A stretch of DNA of 64,000 bases, from positions 1 through 64,000 of the forward strand of contig JAJFUS010000030.1 in assembly GCA_021372295.1 (NCBI GenBank), read 5' to 3'. This DNA comes from a bacterium (GTDB lineage Bacteria; Armatimonadota; UBA5829). Numbering within the stretch: position 1 is the first letter of the stretch; each line of letters starts with the position of its first letter. Positions 27,189 through 35,142 of this stretch are shown here, one piece after another. The notes beneath the pieces are model-generated. The model worked only from the letters and a program-made list of their open reading frames with translations. It did no database searches and was not told the origin of the DNA. Both the position numbers and the translations under genes were made by a program.

Positions 27189-27458
27189 TTACTTTACGAC
27201 TTTTTCGATGATCGCGGTCGCGCTCGGCACGCCGAGGAACAGAAGGATCAAAGAGATCAGAAGCGCGTAGATAACCAGCGACTCGATCAGAGCCAGACCG
27301 ATAATCATGGCCGTCTGAATCTTGCCGGCGGCCTCAGGCTGCCTTGCGATGCCTTCAAACGCGGATGCCGCGGCCTTACCCTGGGCAAGACCACCACCGA
27401 TAACGGCGATCGGCACGCCAAAGCCGATTGCGAGGACCAAAGCTACTAGATACAACAT
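27189..27458 (-). CDS. atpE: ATP synthase Fo subunit c
   Basis: An 89-aa two-helix proteolipid that forms the rotor ring. The polar loop is ARQPEAAGK. The ion-binding Glu is in [15 protein letters not shown]. Helix 1 has the conserved Gln ([10 protein letters not shown]). Gln, Glu, the following Ser and the later Tyr match the set found in Na+-binding rings, but the Thr after Ser is Leu and the Val before Glu is changed, so ion choice is undecided. A hairpin follows before atpF. Confidence 0.96.
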   Translation of the reverse strand: MLYLVALVLAIGFGVPIAVIGGGLAQGKAAASAFEGIARQPEAAGKIQTAMIIGLALIESLVIYALLISLILLFLGVPSATAIIEKVVK

Positions 27459-27499
27459 TTTAGTACATTCCTCCCTGGAAAACGAGAATCATTTTCTTA

Positions 27500-28231
27500 T
27501 TAATGGTGTTCTTCGTGGCCTTGCAAAGCCACGGCTATGTAAATGCAAACGAGCATGGAAAACACGAGCGATTGAATAAACCCACCGAATATCGCGAAAA
27601 GCATCATCGGGAACTGCAGCGGCAGCAGCAGATTACCCAGCACGCTCGTCACGATCAGAACAAACACCGCAATAACCGTCTCCTCGCCGAATATATTGCC
27701 GAAAAGACGAATCGAGAGCGACAGCGGCCTGGCAAGCTCCCCTATTATGTGAAGGGGAAGCATCAGCGGCGCAAGCCATATCGGCTCGCCCAGGAAATGC
27801 TTGACATAATTCACTATGCCGTTGCGGCTGATCCCATAATACTGCACCAGTAGAAATGCCATAAGAGCCAGCGCCACAGTGGTATTAGTGCTTGAAGTAG
27901 GGCTGACAAACCCCGGCACCAGGCCGATTAGACTCAGCGAGAAGATGAAAATGAACGTAGTTCCGATAATCGGGGTAAGAGTTTTAGCCTCATCTCCAAC
28001 AATGCCGCGCACGAAATTATCCAGTGCCACGACAATAAACTCCAGCGCCGCCTGAAACCTGCCAGGGTTGCGCACACTGAGCTTTCGGCTGGCGACAATT
28101 GCGGTAATGCACAGTAGAACGACCACAAACCACGTAACCACTGCCATCTCAGGAATCCAGTCCGGCAGCAACTTATACGCGAACAAAAACTTAAACCAGG
28201 TTGGGTGTTCTAATGACGGTCCCTCGTGCAC
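27500..28231 (-). CDS. atpB: ATP synthase Fo subunit a
   Basis: A 243-aa membrane subunit with five to six helices that forms the ion half-channels. The essential arginine is in LSIRLFGNIFGEE, and the C-terminal FGGFIQSLVFSMLVCIYIAVALQGHEEHH matches the family. The start is GTG at 28231 with GGAGG well placed. It follows the atpI gene by about 14 bases. Confidence 0.96.
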   Translation of the reverse strand: MHEGPSLEHPTWFKFLFAYKLLPDWIPEMAVVTWFVVVLLCITAIVASRKLSVRNPGRFQAALEFIVVALDNFVRGIVGDEAKTLTPIIGTTFIFIFSLSLIGLVPGFVSPTSSTNTTVALALMAFLLVQYYGISRNGIVNYVKHFLGEPIWLAPLMLPLHIIGELARPLSLSIRLFGNIFGEETVIAVFVLIVTSVLGNLLLPLQFPMMLFAIFGGFIQSLVFSMLVCIYIAVALQGHEEHH

Positions 28232-28245
28232 CGCTCGCCTCCATG

Positions 28246-28683
28246 CTAATCGTTAGAATGCTCACAGATCAGCATCCCTAATACTTTAAGGAAAATAACC
28301 GCCTGAGTCAATACCACTCCGGCGCAAAACGCGCTTATAAGCGCAAAACTTTTTCCGCCCAGCTTTGCAATGACCGCCAACACAATCGCGATCACCACCA
28401 GCTTAACCAGCGAAAACCGCCCCAGGTTGCGCTTTGCCTGTATATTTCCCGGCACAAACGCCCGCCGGACAATCCATTCCAGGCTCCAAAGCGTCGCTAC
28501 AGACACCGCCGACCCCAGCGTCCAGCCCAACCCGGCCAGCCAGCCCCATTTCGGACTTAAGGCAACGCCCTTCGCCGTCAAATACGGCCACAAGCCCAAC
28601 AATACAAGCAAACCGAAAGCCCACAAAAACGCGCTGGATCTGTAAACTCGTTTGATGAAGGCGTCGTCAATCTCCGCCATCAC
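28246..28683 (-). CDS. atpI: ATP synthase subunit I (AtpI-like) membrane protein
   Basis: A 145-aa protein with four membrane helices at the usual place of AtpI, directly before atpB. AtpI proteins help c-ring assembly. Motifs are poor, as is usual for the family, so the call rests on position, length and topology. It overlaps the preceding small gene by 17 bases. Confidence 0.78.
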   Translation of the reverse strand: MMAEIDDAFIKRVYRSSAFLWAFGLLVLLGLWPYLTAKGVALSPKWGWLAGLGWTLGSAVSVATLWSLEWIVRRAFVPGNIQAKRNLGRFSLVKLVVIAIVLAVIAKLGGKSFALISAFCAGVVLTQAVIFLKVLGMLICEHSND

Positions 28684-28894
28684 GAGTAGCCTCGATCAAT
28701 ATCTTAACCGCCTCATAAATCCCCGAAGCAAGCCCGGCTATAGTTAAAGCAAAAGTAAGCCATGGCCTGGTGCCCAGCTTGCCGTCCAGCCAGTAACCCA
28801 GCCCCAGCCCGATCGCGGTGGAAACCAGAATGAGCATGCCAACGCTGCTCACCTGAGCCAATGTTTTCGCCCACCCGTAGTTGGACTCATTCAT
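28667..28894 (-). CDS. AtpZ/AtpQ-type small ATP synthase accessory protein
   Basis: A 75-aa protein with two membrane helices: WAKTLAQVSSVGMLILVSTAIGLGLGYWLDGKLGTRPWLTFALTIAGLASGIYEAVKIL. The GxGLGYWLDxKLGTxPW pattern is that of the small F0F1-ATPase accessory (AtpZ-like) family that precedes atpI. It is the first gene of the atp operon, just behind the promoter at 28927-28955. Confidence 0.85.
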   Translation of the reverse strand: MNESNYGWAKTLAQVSSVGMLILVSTAIGLGLGYWLDGKLGTRPWLTFALTIAGLASGIYEAVKILIEATRDGGD

Positions 28895-28912
28895 AATTGC
28901 TGCCGTCTATCA

Positions 28913-28925
28913 CACAAGTCTTGTG
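28913..28925. promoter_or_regulatory. Palindrome over the atp transcription start
   Basis: CACAAG-T-CTTGTG is a perfect 6-bp inverted repeat two bases downstream of the -10 of the atp promoter, covering the expected start site. It could be an operator. Confidence 0.45.
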
Positions 28926-28926
28926 A

Positions 28927-28955
28927 ATTATAGCACAGCCTCGACACCGGATCAA
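28927..28955 (-). promoter_or_regulatory. Promoter of the atp operon
   Basis: On the minus strand TTGATC (28955-28950) and TATAAT (28932-28927) are 17 bases apart, with an extended TGC before the -10. The -35 overlaps the stop of the upstream ABC partner gene. Confidence 0.75.
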
Positions 28956-29305
28956 TGCGCCGTCAATATTATTCCTGCAAATACCGCCATTTGACCCACA
29001 AAAACAATCGCTCCCGAAATAATTCTCGCCCACAATATCCCTGAGTCCGAAATAAGCGTGCCGCGAAAGCCGTTATCGAGGCCAATTGCTCGATCCAACG
29101 CGGCGCGCGAATAGAGTATCGCCCAGATCATCAGCGCGCATGCAAATGGACAGACCCACGCGCTCACCAGCACGGCCTGCGACTTCGCAAAAGCCGCTTT
29201 CAGCAGCGCGACCACAAGCGGCAGCGCATATAGCGCGATCAATGCGCCTCTGTGCCTGGCGAGCCGCTTCAGATTATACAAGGCAAGCGATACCACGCAT
29301 CTCAT
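28952..29305 (-). CDS. Small membrane partner of the ABC ATPase
   Basis: A 117-aa membrane protein with three to four helices and no motif I can name. The first ATG overlaps the stop of the ABC ATPase (ATGA), so translation is coupled. It is too short for a full ABC-2 permease (usually above 220 aa) and may be a reduced one. Its stop touches the atp promoter. Confidence 0.68.
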   Translation of the reverse strand: MRCVVSLALYNLKRLARHRGALIALYALPLVVALLKAAFAKSQAVLVSAWVCPFACALMIWAILYSRAALDRAIGLDNGFRGTLISDSGILWARIISGAIVFVGQMAVFAGIILTAH

Positions 29306-30228
29306 CTAGCGTGTCCTTCACCGACATCGGCAGTCACATTCATTCCACCCGACGCCACCACGTCCAGCGCGTCTTCCAAGGTGGGGCGTTTCAGGTAAAC
29401 GCATCCCATATCGGTTCCGTACTCTGAGAGCATGTCGCTCACCACCCGCTCGCCGTTTGAGACCCTGAACGAAAGGAACCCGTCCTCTTCCTTAATCACC
29501 ACCGAAAGCTGTTCCCTGATCCTGCTTCTGACCGAAGGGTTGGTAATATCGCCGAGCACCACCATATCTTCGCCCGCCAGCCGCCTGAAGTCGTCAGGTC
29601 GACCCACAAAATTGATCCGCCCGCGATGTATCACGGCAATCCTGCCGCAAACCTCCGCGGTCTTGCCCCGCGACGTAAGTATGAGAAACGACTTATTCTC
29701 TTCCCGCCGCAGTCCGAGCATGTGATCCCACAGCTTTTCCATCACGTCCGGGTCGAGAGTATCCAGCAGCGAGTCGATCACCACAAGAGGCGCGTCCGGC
29801 ACCAGCGCCCGAGCGATCTCCAACCGCCGAAGCATCCCCATCGACAGATTCGCCGCCTTCGCCGATGAAAGCCCGCTGAGTTTGAGAAGTTCCAAAAGGA
29901 AACTGATCTCTCTTGCGCGCCTCTTTCTGGAAACGCCCCACAGCGCGGCGAACATATCCAGGTTCTCGTAAACCGTGAGGTCAGGCGCGTAAGCGGGTTC
30001 GTCAAGAGCCACGCTTATATTCCGGGCAGCTTCGCGTGCATTCCACACCACCGAGCCGCTTGTAGGCTCGTCGAGCCCGCTCATTACCCGCGCAAGCACA
30101 GACTTCCCCGAGCCTGACCGCCCGAAGATCGCCATGATCTCACCCGAGTTTATTTCCAGGTTGACATCCCACAGCGCCCAGTTTCCACCAATACGCTTGC
30201 TAAGGCTCTCAGTTCTTATAAGTGACAT
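29302..30228 (-). CDS. ABC transporter ATP-binding protein with degenerate catalytic motifs
   Basis: A 308-aa nucleotide-binding subunit of the CcmA/ABC-2 export type. Walker A FGRSGSGKSVLARV, the signature LSMGMLRRLEIARAL and the D-loop LDTLDPD are recognisable. Walker B is LVVIDSLLDTLD, so the catalytic Glu after Asp is Ser. The H-loop reads FLILTSRGKTAEV, with Ser where His is expected. ATP binding is likely but hydrolysis is doubtful. A C-terminal extension of about 90 residues (SVRSRIREQLSVVIKEEDGF) resembles the regulatory end of such exporters. It is the first of two genes upstream of the atp operon. Confidence 0.87.
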   Translation of the reverse strand: MSLIRTESLSKRIGGNWALWDVNLEINSGEIMAIFGRSGSGKSVLARVMSGLDEPTSGSVVWNAREAARNISVALDEPAYAPDLTVYENLDMFAALWGVSRKRRAREISFLLELLKLSGLSSAKAANLSMGMLRRLEIARALVPDAPLVVIDSLLDTLDPDVMEKLWDHMLGLRREENKSFLILTSRGKTAEVCGRIAVIHRGRINFVGRPDDFRRLAGEDMVVLGDITNPSVRSRIREQLSVVIKEEDGFLSFRVSNGERVVSDMLSEYGTDMGCVYLKRPTLEDALDVVASGGMNVTADVGEGHAR

Positions 30229-30296
30229 CTCAAGCAGAGTATATACTCAAAAGCGCTCCTCCGTCAATTGGGGTGTATACCAAACTCGAGGAAATG

Positions 30297-30508
30297 ATCT
30301 GAGGGTTTCACCCTCAAACTCCCATAAGGGGCGCTGCCCCTTAACCCCGCCAGGAGCCGAGTGGCCCCTGGACCCCCGTTCCAGAGTTGAATGATCCCTT
30401 AAGGGATCATTCAACTCTGAGTCAGAAGGTCAAGGAAACCTGGTTTCCTTGCAGGTTCAAAGGACAGCGTCCTTTGCAGGGTTTGGGGCGGAGCCACAAA
30501 TCTCCTCC
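30297..30508. repeat. Mosaic hairpin-array element, copy D
   Basis: It occupies most of the 362-bp gap between the divergent ABC and recQ genes. Modules: CTGAGGGTTTCACCCTCAA; TAAGGGGCGCTGCCCCTTA; CCAGGAGCCGAGTGGCCCCTGG; perfect 38-bp palindrome (30382-30419) with arms closer to copy A; AAGGAAACCTGGTTTCCTT; AAAGGACAGCGTCCTTT in place of the CCAGAGGC module; and GGGGCGGAGCCAC. Confidence 0.9.
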
Positions 30509-30528
30509 GGTTTATGGCACGCGCCCAA

Positions 30529-30558
30529 TTGCAGAGCGTTTGCGCGGCGTAGTATACT
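30529..30558 (+). promoter_or_regulatory. Promoter of recQ
   Basis: TTGCAG (30529-30534) and TATACT (30553-30558) are 18 bases apart, just beyond mosaic copy D and 33 bases before the recQ start. Confidence 0.6.
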
Positions 30559-30590
30559 TGGGTGACGATCTTAAACTTCAAGGAGCAATT

Positions 30591-32561
30591 GTGGCAATCG
30601 CCGAACAATCCAGCAGCCTGGCCGCGCACCTTGCGCGGCTCTTCGGGTTCGATGAGTTTCGCATGGGCCAGCAGCAAGTGGTCGAACATGTCATGGCGGG
30701 CAGAAACGTGCTCGCGGCGATGCCCACTGGCGCGGGCAAGTCTCTTTGTTATCAACTCCCGGCGATGCTCCTAAATGGCCTGACCCTCGTGGTCTCGCCC
30801 CTGATCGCTCTAATGAAAGACCAGATCGACGGCCTTCCCGCCGACGTCCAAAGCCAGGTCACTCTAATCAATTCGACCCTGGAAGGTGACGAGATCGACC
30901 GCAGGCTCAACGAAATCCGCGCAGGCAAGTACAAACTCGTATATGCCGCGCCCGAGCGCCTGAGGCAAATGCCGTTCCTGCACGCGCTGAAGCGCCGAAG
31001 CGTGTCGCTTTTGGTAATCGACGAAGCTCACTGCGTAAGCATGTGGGGTCACGACTTCCGCCCGGACTATCTCTTCATCGGTGACGCGATCAGGTATATG
31101 GGCGAGCCGACAGTCCTCGCGATGACCGCCACCGCCACTCCAAAGATGCGCGTCGAGATATCCGACCACCTGGGACTGCATATGGAAGTCGTCAGCACCG
31201 GCACTCACAGGCCGAACCTCTTCCTTGAGACGGTCAGAGTCCGCTCGGACGAAGACAAAATGCATGAACTGGTCAGGCTCTGCCGCGAGATCGACGGCGC
31301 GGGCATAGTCTACACACGTTCCCGTAAAAAGGCCGAAGAGCTTTCGCGAATTCTCAATAGAGAACAAATTCGGGCGACCCATTACCACGCCGGAATGAAT
31401 GCCGATGAACGCGAATGCGCGCAAGAGGATTTCATGGACGACCGCCGGAGGGTGATCTGCGCGACCGTCGCGTTCGGCATGGGCATCGACAAGCCAAATG
31501 TCCGGTTTGTCATCCACTACTCGCTTCCTCAAGCCCTTGAGGACTACTACCAGGAAGCCGGGCGCGCTGGCCGCGACGGCCTGCCCTCGCGCTGCATCCT
31601 GCTCTACACTTCGTCCGACAAATCAAACGTCACCCGATGGATGCGCCAGGAACGCCTGGACGCGAGCCTGCCGCAAAGCTGCTACAAGATCATAAGGCAG
31701 CTCACTCTCGATTCCCCTTATGCGGCGATCCATGTAGACGACTTTTCGCGCGAGCTTGAGAAAGACGAGACCCAAATCCGCGTCGCAATCAGCATATTGG
31801 AAGAGATCGGGCTTGTCCGCAGGCATCCTGACATCCCGATGACTTCAACCATCGGCCTACCGTCCGCACCATCAGTCGACCCTGAGTTGGCCAAGTTCGT
31901 AAAAGCAGCCAAAATAAGGCTCGGTCAAAGAATTTCCATCGAAACGATGAACCTGAGCAGCCACACCAAAATCGCGCCGCACGCGCTGGAAGAGAAACTG
32001 CTGGACTGGCAATCGAAAGGCTTTCTGACCTACTGGGGTTCGGGGCGGGTAATGCTTCTGGAACGATTGCCCGCGCCCAGAGATTCCAAGCGTCGGCTGA
32101 ATGATTTTCTTTCCCGATACGCTCAAATGCAGGAGTCCAGGGTCGAAAACATGTTCAATTATGCCGAAACCCGCCACTGCAGGCACGACACCATCGCCAA
32201 CCACTTCGGCGAGCCGGTAATAGCCCGCTGCGCCTGCTGCGACAACTGTTCGCCGCAAAAAAGGCCGTCCGAACCTGTCAGTAAACAAGCCAAACCGATC
32301 GAAACAGACCTAAATGATGAGCAAATGCGCCAAAAAGTGCTGGAAACGGTCGAAAAAATTCCGGGAAAAGTGGGGTTCACAGGCCTCGTCCGAGTGCTCA
32401 AAGGGTCGATGTCAAGCTACATAAAACGCGACTCATGCTCCAACTTCGGCATCTTCGCAAACCTGCCGAAAACCACCGTGGAACGATGCGTGCAATCGCT
32501 GATAGAAGACGGCTCGATCCGCCGCGACGACGGAGAATACCGGCTGATATGGCCCACCTGA
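30591..32561 (+). CDS. recQ: ATP-dependent DNA helicase RecQ
   Basis: A 656-aa superfamily 2 3'-5' helicase for recombination and fork repair. Walker A is AAMPTGAGKSLCYQLP, Walker B DEAHCVSMWGHDFRP, motif III AMTATATPKMR, and motif VI YYQEAGRAGRDG. The zinc-binding RQC region (CRHDTIANHFGE ... CACCDNC) and a winged-helix C-terminus follow; no clear HRDC domain is seen. I chose GTG at 30591 because AAGGAG lies six bases upstream; the open frame extends back into mosaic repeat D, which is not coding. Confidence 0.95.
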   Translation: MAIAEQSSSLAAHLARLFGFDEFRMGQQQVVEHVMAGRNVLAAMPTGAGKSLCYQLPAMLLNGLTLVVSPLIALMKDQIDGLPADVQSQVTLINSTLEGDEIDRRLNEIRAGKYKLVYAAPERLRQMPFLHALKRRSVSLLVIDEAHCVSMWGHDFRPDYLFIGDAIRYMGEPTVLAMTATATPKMRVEISDHLGLHMEVVSTGTHRPNLFLETVRVRSDEDKMHELVRLCREIDGAGIVYTRSRKKAEELSRILNREQIRATHYHAGMNADERECAQEDFMDDRRRVICATVAFGMGIDKPNVRFVIHYSLPQALEDYYQEAGRAGRDGLPSRCILLYTSSDKSNVTRWMRQERLDASLPQSCYKIIRQLTLDSPYAAIHVDDFSRELEKDETQIRVAISILEEIGLVRRHPDIPMTSTIGLPSAPSVDPELAKFVKAAKIRLGQRISIETMNLSSHTKIAPHALEEKLLDWQSKGFLTYWGSGRVMLLERLPAPRDSKRRLNDFLSRYAQMQESRVENMFNYAETRHCRHDTIANHFGEPVIARCACCDNCSPQKRPSEPVSKQAKPIETDLNDEQMRQKVLETVEKIPGKVGFTGLVRVLKGSMSSYIKRDSCSNFGIFANLPKTTVERCVQSLIEDGSIRRDDGEYRLIWPT

Positions 32562-32571
32562 CACTTTGCAT

Positions 32572-32826
32572 TGAGGGTTTCACCCTCAAACTCCCATCAG
32601 GGGCTCCGCGCCCCTGAACCCGCGCTGGAGCCGCGTCCCCAGACCCCGTATCGAACTTAATTATCCCCTTAAGGGGATAATTAAGTTCGGGTCAGAAGGT
32701 CAAGGAAACCAGGTTTCCTTGTGGAGTCCAGAGGCAAAGCCTTTGCAAAGCAAATTGTTTACTCCTTAATATCCTTATAATTGTGTAAACAATTTGCTTT
32801 GGGCGGAGATTGGGGCAGAGCCCCAA
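32572..32826. repeat. Mosaic hairpin-array element, copy E
   Basis: It lies between convergent recQ and the DnaJ gene. Modules: GAGGGTTTCACCCTC; CAGGGGCTCCGCGCCCCTG; a decayed CTGGAGCC...CCCCAG; perfect 38-bp palindrome (32652-32689) identical to copy B; AAGGAAACCAGGTTTCCTT; CCAGAGGCAAAGCCTTTG; the AT-rich 17-bp-arm hairpin (32746-32762 with 32785-32801), shared only with copy A; and TTGGGGCAGAGCCCCAA. Confidence 0.9.
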
Positions 32827-32835
32827 CTCAAACGC

Positions 32836-33942
32836 TCAGCGGCTTGCCGGCTTGAACGACGCCCCTATATACCACCCGATCAGCATCGAAAGGAAAGACA
32901 CGTTCCCGCCGAACAAGAGCACCTGCTTCATTGCGTCGGGTTGATACGTCAGGCTTGAAAGTGTCACGACTCCGATCACACACGCGAAGGTAATTAGCAC
33001 CGACCTGGATACGCTCCATTGAACAAGACTCATCACCAGATACAACACTGCCGCGCCCAAAAAGAAAAACCCCGAACCGACAAGCAGCAGCAAACCCGTC
33101 GGGACAACTATCCAGCCGCCGCTGCCTACATCGAAGACCAGTTCCTCGTCAGGATGGCTGACCAGACCGTTGATCGAGATAAGTATCCCGATTACCACCG
33201 ACGCCGACGCCATAAATGCTATCAGGTTCCAGCTGAACAAATTTACGTAGGGTTCCAGCAGCCTGAGTTGGGGAATAGGCTCGCCCGGCCAGACGTGAAT
33301 CATTATGATGAGAAAGAACGCTACTGCCCACCAGAGCATGGTCAGCGCCGCAAGCCTTGTGTTGGAGACAGGTTTGTGCGCGGACGCGGACGCATGCGCA
33401 GCCTGTTTGCCCACCAAATCCATCAGCTTTTTCTCGGTATCATGATCCGAGGGGTTATATTGCAGCGCGTAACTGTATGATCTCACCGCGTTGTTGCCAC
33501 GGCCTTGCGCACGATATATGTCGCCCAGGATGACATGCGCACGGGCATTTCGCGGATCGATCTGCAATGCCTGCTTGCAATGGTTGGCCGCTTCGTGAAA
33601 GCGCCTTTGGACAAACGCGAACTGCGCGTCGCGGATGTGCCCCAGTAATTCCCCGACCGGCTCCTGCCTGGCCTGGCGCGTTGATGCGGACTGCGATGAG
33701 TATGACGAAGCTCTAGGGATTTGGGAGTTGAGCTTGGCATCGTAGTCGCGTCGGCTCGACGGGTCGGTAAGAGTGTCGTACGCCTCCTGGATTTGAATGA
33801 ACAAGCGATGCGCCATTACTTTGTCTTCGGCCACGTCGGGGTGATACTTACGCACCAACTGCTTGTACCGGCGCTTGATCTGGACGAGGGTGGCGTCGCG
33901 CGGCAGGCCCAGGATTTCGTAGTATGTGCGGGTGGTTCTCAT
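32836..33942 (-). CDS. DnaJ-domain protein with TPR-like and membrane segments
   Basis: A 368-aa protein. The J domain (residues 1-70) begins YYEILGLPRDATLVQIKRRY and has the HPD motif in VRKYHPDVAEDK that stimulates DnaK ATPase. A TPR-like helical region follows (FHEAANHCKQALQIDPRNARAHVILGDIYRAQGRGNNAVRSYSYALQYNPSD), then about five membrane helices. It lacks the zinc-finger and C-terminal domains of true DnaJ. The start overlaps the stop of the preceding gspF-like gene, so it may act with the type IV pilus or secretion machinery. Confidence 0.85.
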   Translation of the reverse strand: MRTTRTYYEILGLPRDATLVQIKRRYKQLVRKYHPDVAEDKVMAHRLFIQIQEAYDTLTDPSSRRDYDAKLNSQIPRASSYSSQSASTRQARQEPVGELLGHIRDAQFAFVQRRFHEAANHCKQALQIDPRNARAHVILGDIYRAQGRGNNAVRSYSYALQYNPSDHDTEKKLMDLVGKQAAHASASAHKPVSNTRLAALTMLWWAVAFFLIIMIHVWPGEPIPQLRLLEPYVNLFSWNLIAFMASASVVIGILISINGLVSHPDEELVFDVGSGGWIVVPTGLLLLVGSGFFFLGAAVLYLVMSLVQWSVSRSVLITFACVIGVVTLSSLTYQPDAMKQVLLFGGNVSFLSMLIGWYIGASFKPASR

Positions 33943-35132
33943 GGCGCGCCCATCTTGGTGATCTGATTCACATAGCCAATGTATCCAGCTATTATTTGTA
34001 TTCCGGCCAGTACACCAGCCAGCAGCATCATAAGCACAAACAGCACGATGGGCAGCTTGCGCAGGGTGGTGTTGACCTCATCGTCCATATATTCCGCCAC
34101 TTTTTGCAGAGTGACGTCATAGCCGCCGGTTTTCTCGCCGACATCGAGCATGTCGAGCACTACCGGCAGCATCATGCCGGTTTTTTGCAGCGATTCGGTG
34201 AGCGGCTGGCCGTCGTTTATGGCGGGGATTACTCTCTTTATACTCCTGCTGATAGCAATGTTGGCGCAGGCGTCGGCCGAGATCGAGACGGATTGGCCGA
34301 TGGGCACACCAGATGAGTACATCAGCGCAAGCGACCTTGAAAAGCGAGACATCGCGATCTTGCGCGCCATTGTCCCCAATACGGGAGGCTGGATTTTCAC
34401 GACGTCCCATACAAGCCGGACCTGATTGAACTGAAACAGAAACTTGCATACAATCAGGATAATCAAAATGGGGATTCCGAACATTTGAAACTGTCCCCAT
34501 ACTATCCACGCGGCAGCCTGGACACCATCCGTTACGAGAGCAATCAGAGCTGGAAACAGAAACATAAAAAGCAAAATCAGCATCGGGTAAAGCGTCGCGG
34601 TGATAATCCTGCGCCTGATGTTGATCTCAAATTCGATATGTGAGGCGATACGATCCGCCATAGGCTCCAGAAGGCCGCTCTGCTCGCCTGCGCGGATTAG
34701 CGATACCTGCAGAGGCGCGAACACCCGCGGATGCCGGATCATCTCATCAGAGAGCTTTCCGCCGCTTTGAACCCTGGCATGCGCCGCCCTGACAATGCGT
34801 CCCAGCGAACCGTGCATGCGTTCGGATATGTTGCGCAGAGCTTCCGAAAGCGACATTCCTGCCGCGAGCATGGTCGCGAGCTGTCTGAAGAAAAACATGA
34901 GGCCACGAAGGCTGACTCCCGTCCAAAACGGGTGGATTAGATACCGGGCAACAGGCGACCCGGCGGAACCATCAGAAGTCTGGGGTTGAGCGCCGCTTGC
35001 AAGGCGAATATCCATGGGAAAACCGCCCGCCTCACGGATCATGGCCGCCGCTTGTCGCTCGTTTTCGGCCTCAAGCGTGCCTGTCCTGGTTCGACCGGCG
35101 CTGTCTTTAACTTTGTAGCTGTATAAAGCCAA
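33939..35132 (-). CDS. GspF/PilC-family inner-membrane platform protein (second copy)
   Basis: A 397-aa platform protein of type II secretion or type IV pilus systems. It starts LALYSYKVKDSAGRTRTGTLEAENERQA; two GspF domains (FFRQLATMLAAGMSLSEALRNI near residue 95 and FSRSLALMYSSGVPIGQSVSI near residue 280) alternate with three membrane helices. I chose TTG at 35132 because AGGG lies seven bases upstream. It overlaps the DnaJ-like gene and follows another GspF gene. No ATPase (GspE/PilB) is in the window. Confidence 0.87.
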   Translation of the reverse strand: MALYSYKVKDSAGRTRTGTLEAENERQAAAMIREAGGFPMDIRLASGAQPQTSDGSAGSPVARYLIHPFWTGVSLRGLMFFFRQLATMLAAGMSLSEALRNISERMHGSLGRIVRAAHARVQSGGKLSDEMIRHPRVFAPLQVSLIRAGEQSGLLEPMADRIASHIEFEINIRRRIITATLYPMLILLFMFLFPALIALVTDGVQAAAWIVWGQFQMFGIPILIILIVCKFLFQFNQVRLVWDVVKIQPPVLGTMARKIAMSRFSRSLALMYSSGVPIGQSVSISADACANIAISRSIKRVIPAINDGQPLTESLQKTGMMLPVVLDMLDVGEKTGGYDVTLQKVAEYMDDEVNTTLRKLPIVLFVLMMLLAGVLAGIQIIAGYIGYVNQITKMGAP

Positions 35133-35142
35133 TGGCCGGCCC

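Noticed and set aside
30387-30590. N-terminal extension of RecQ through mosaic repeat D
   Set aside because: The frame is open by chance across repeats. A GTG with AAGGAG and a promoter lies at 30591, where the helicase homology begins.
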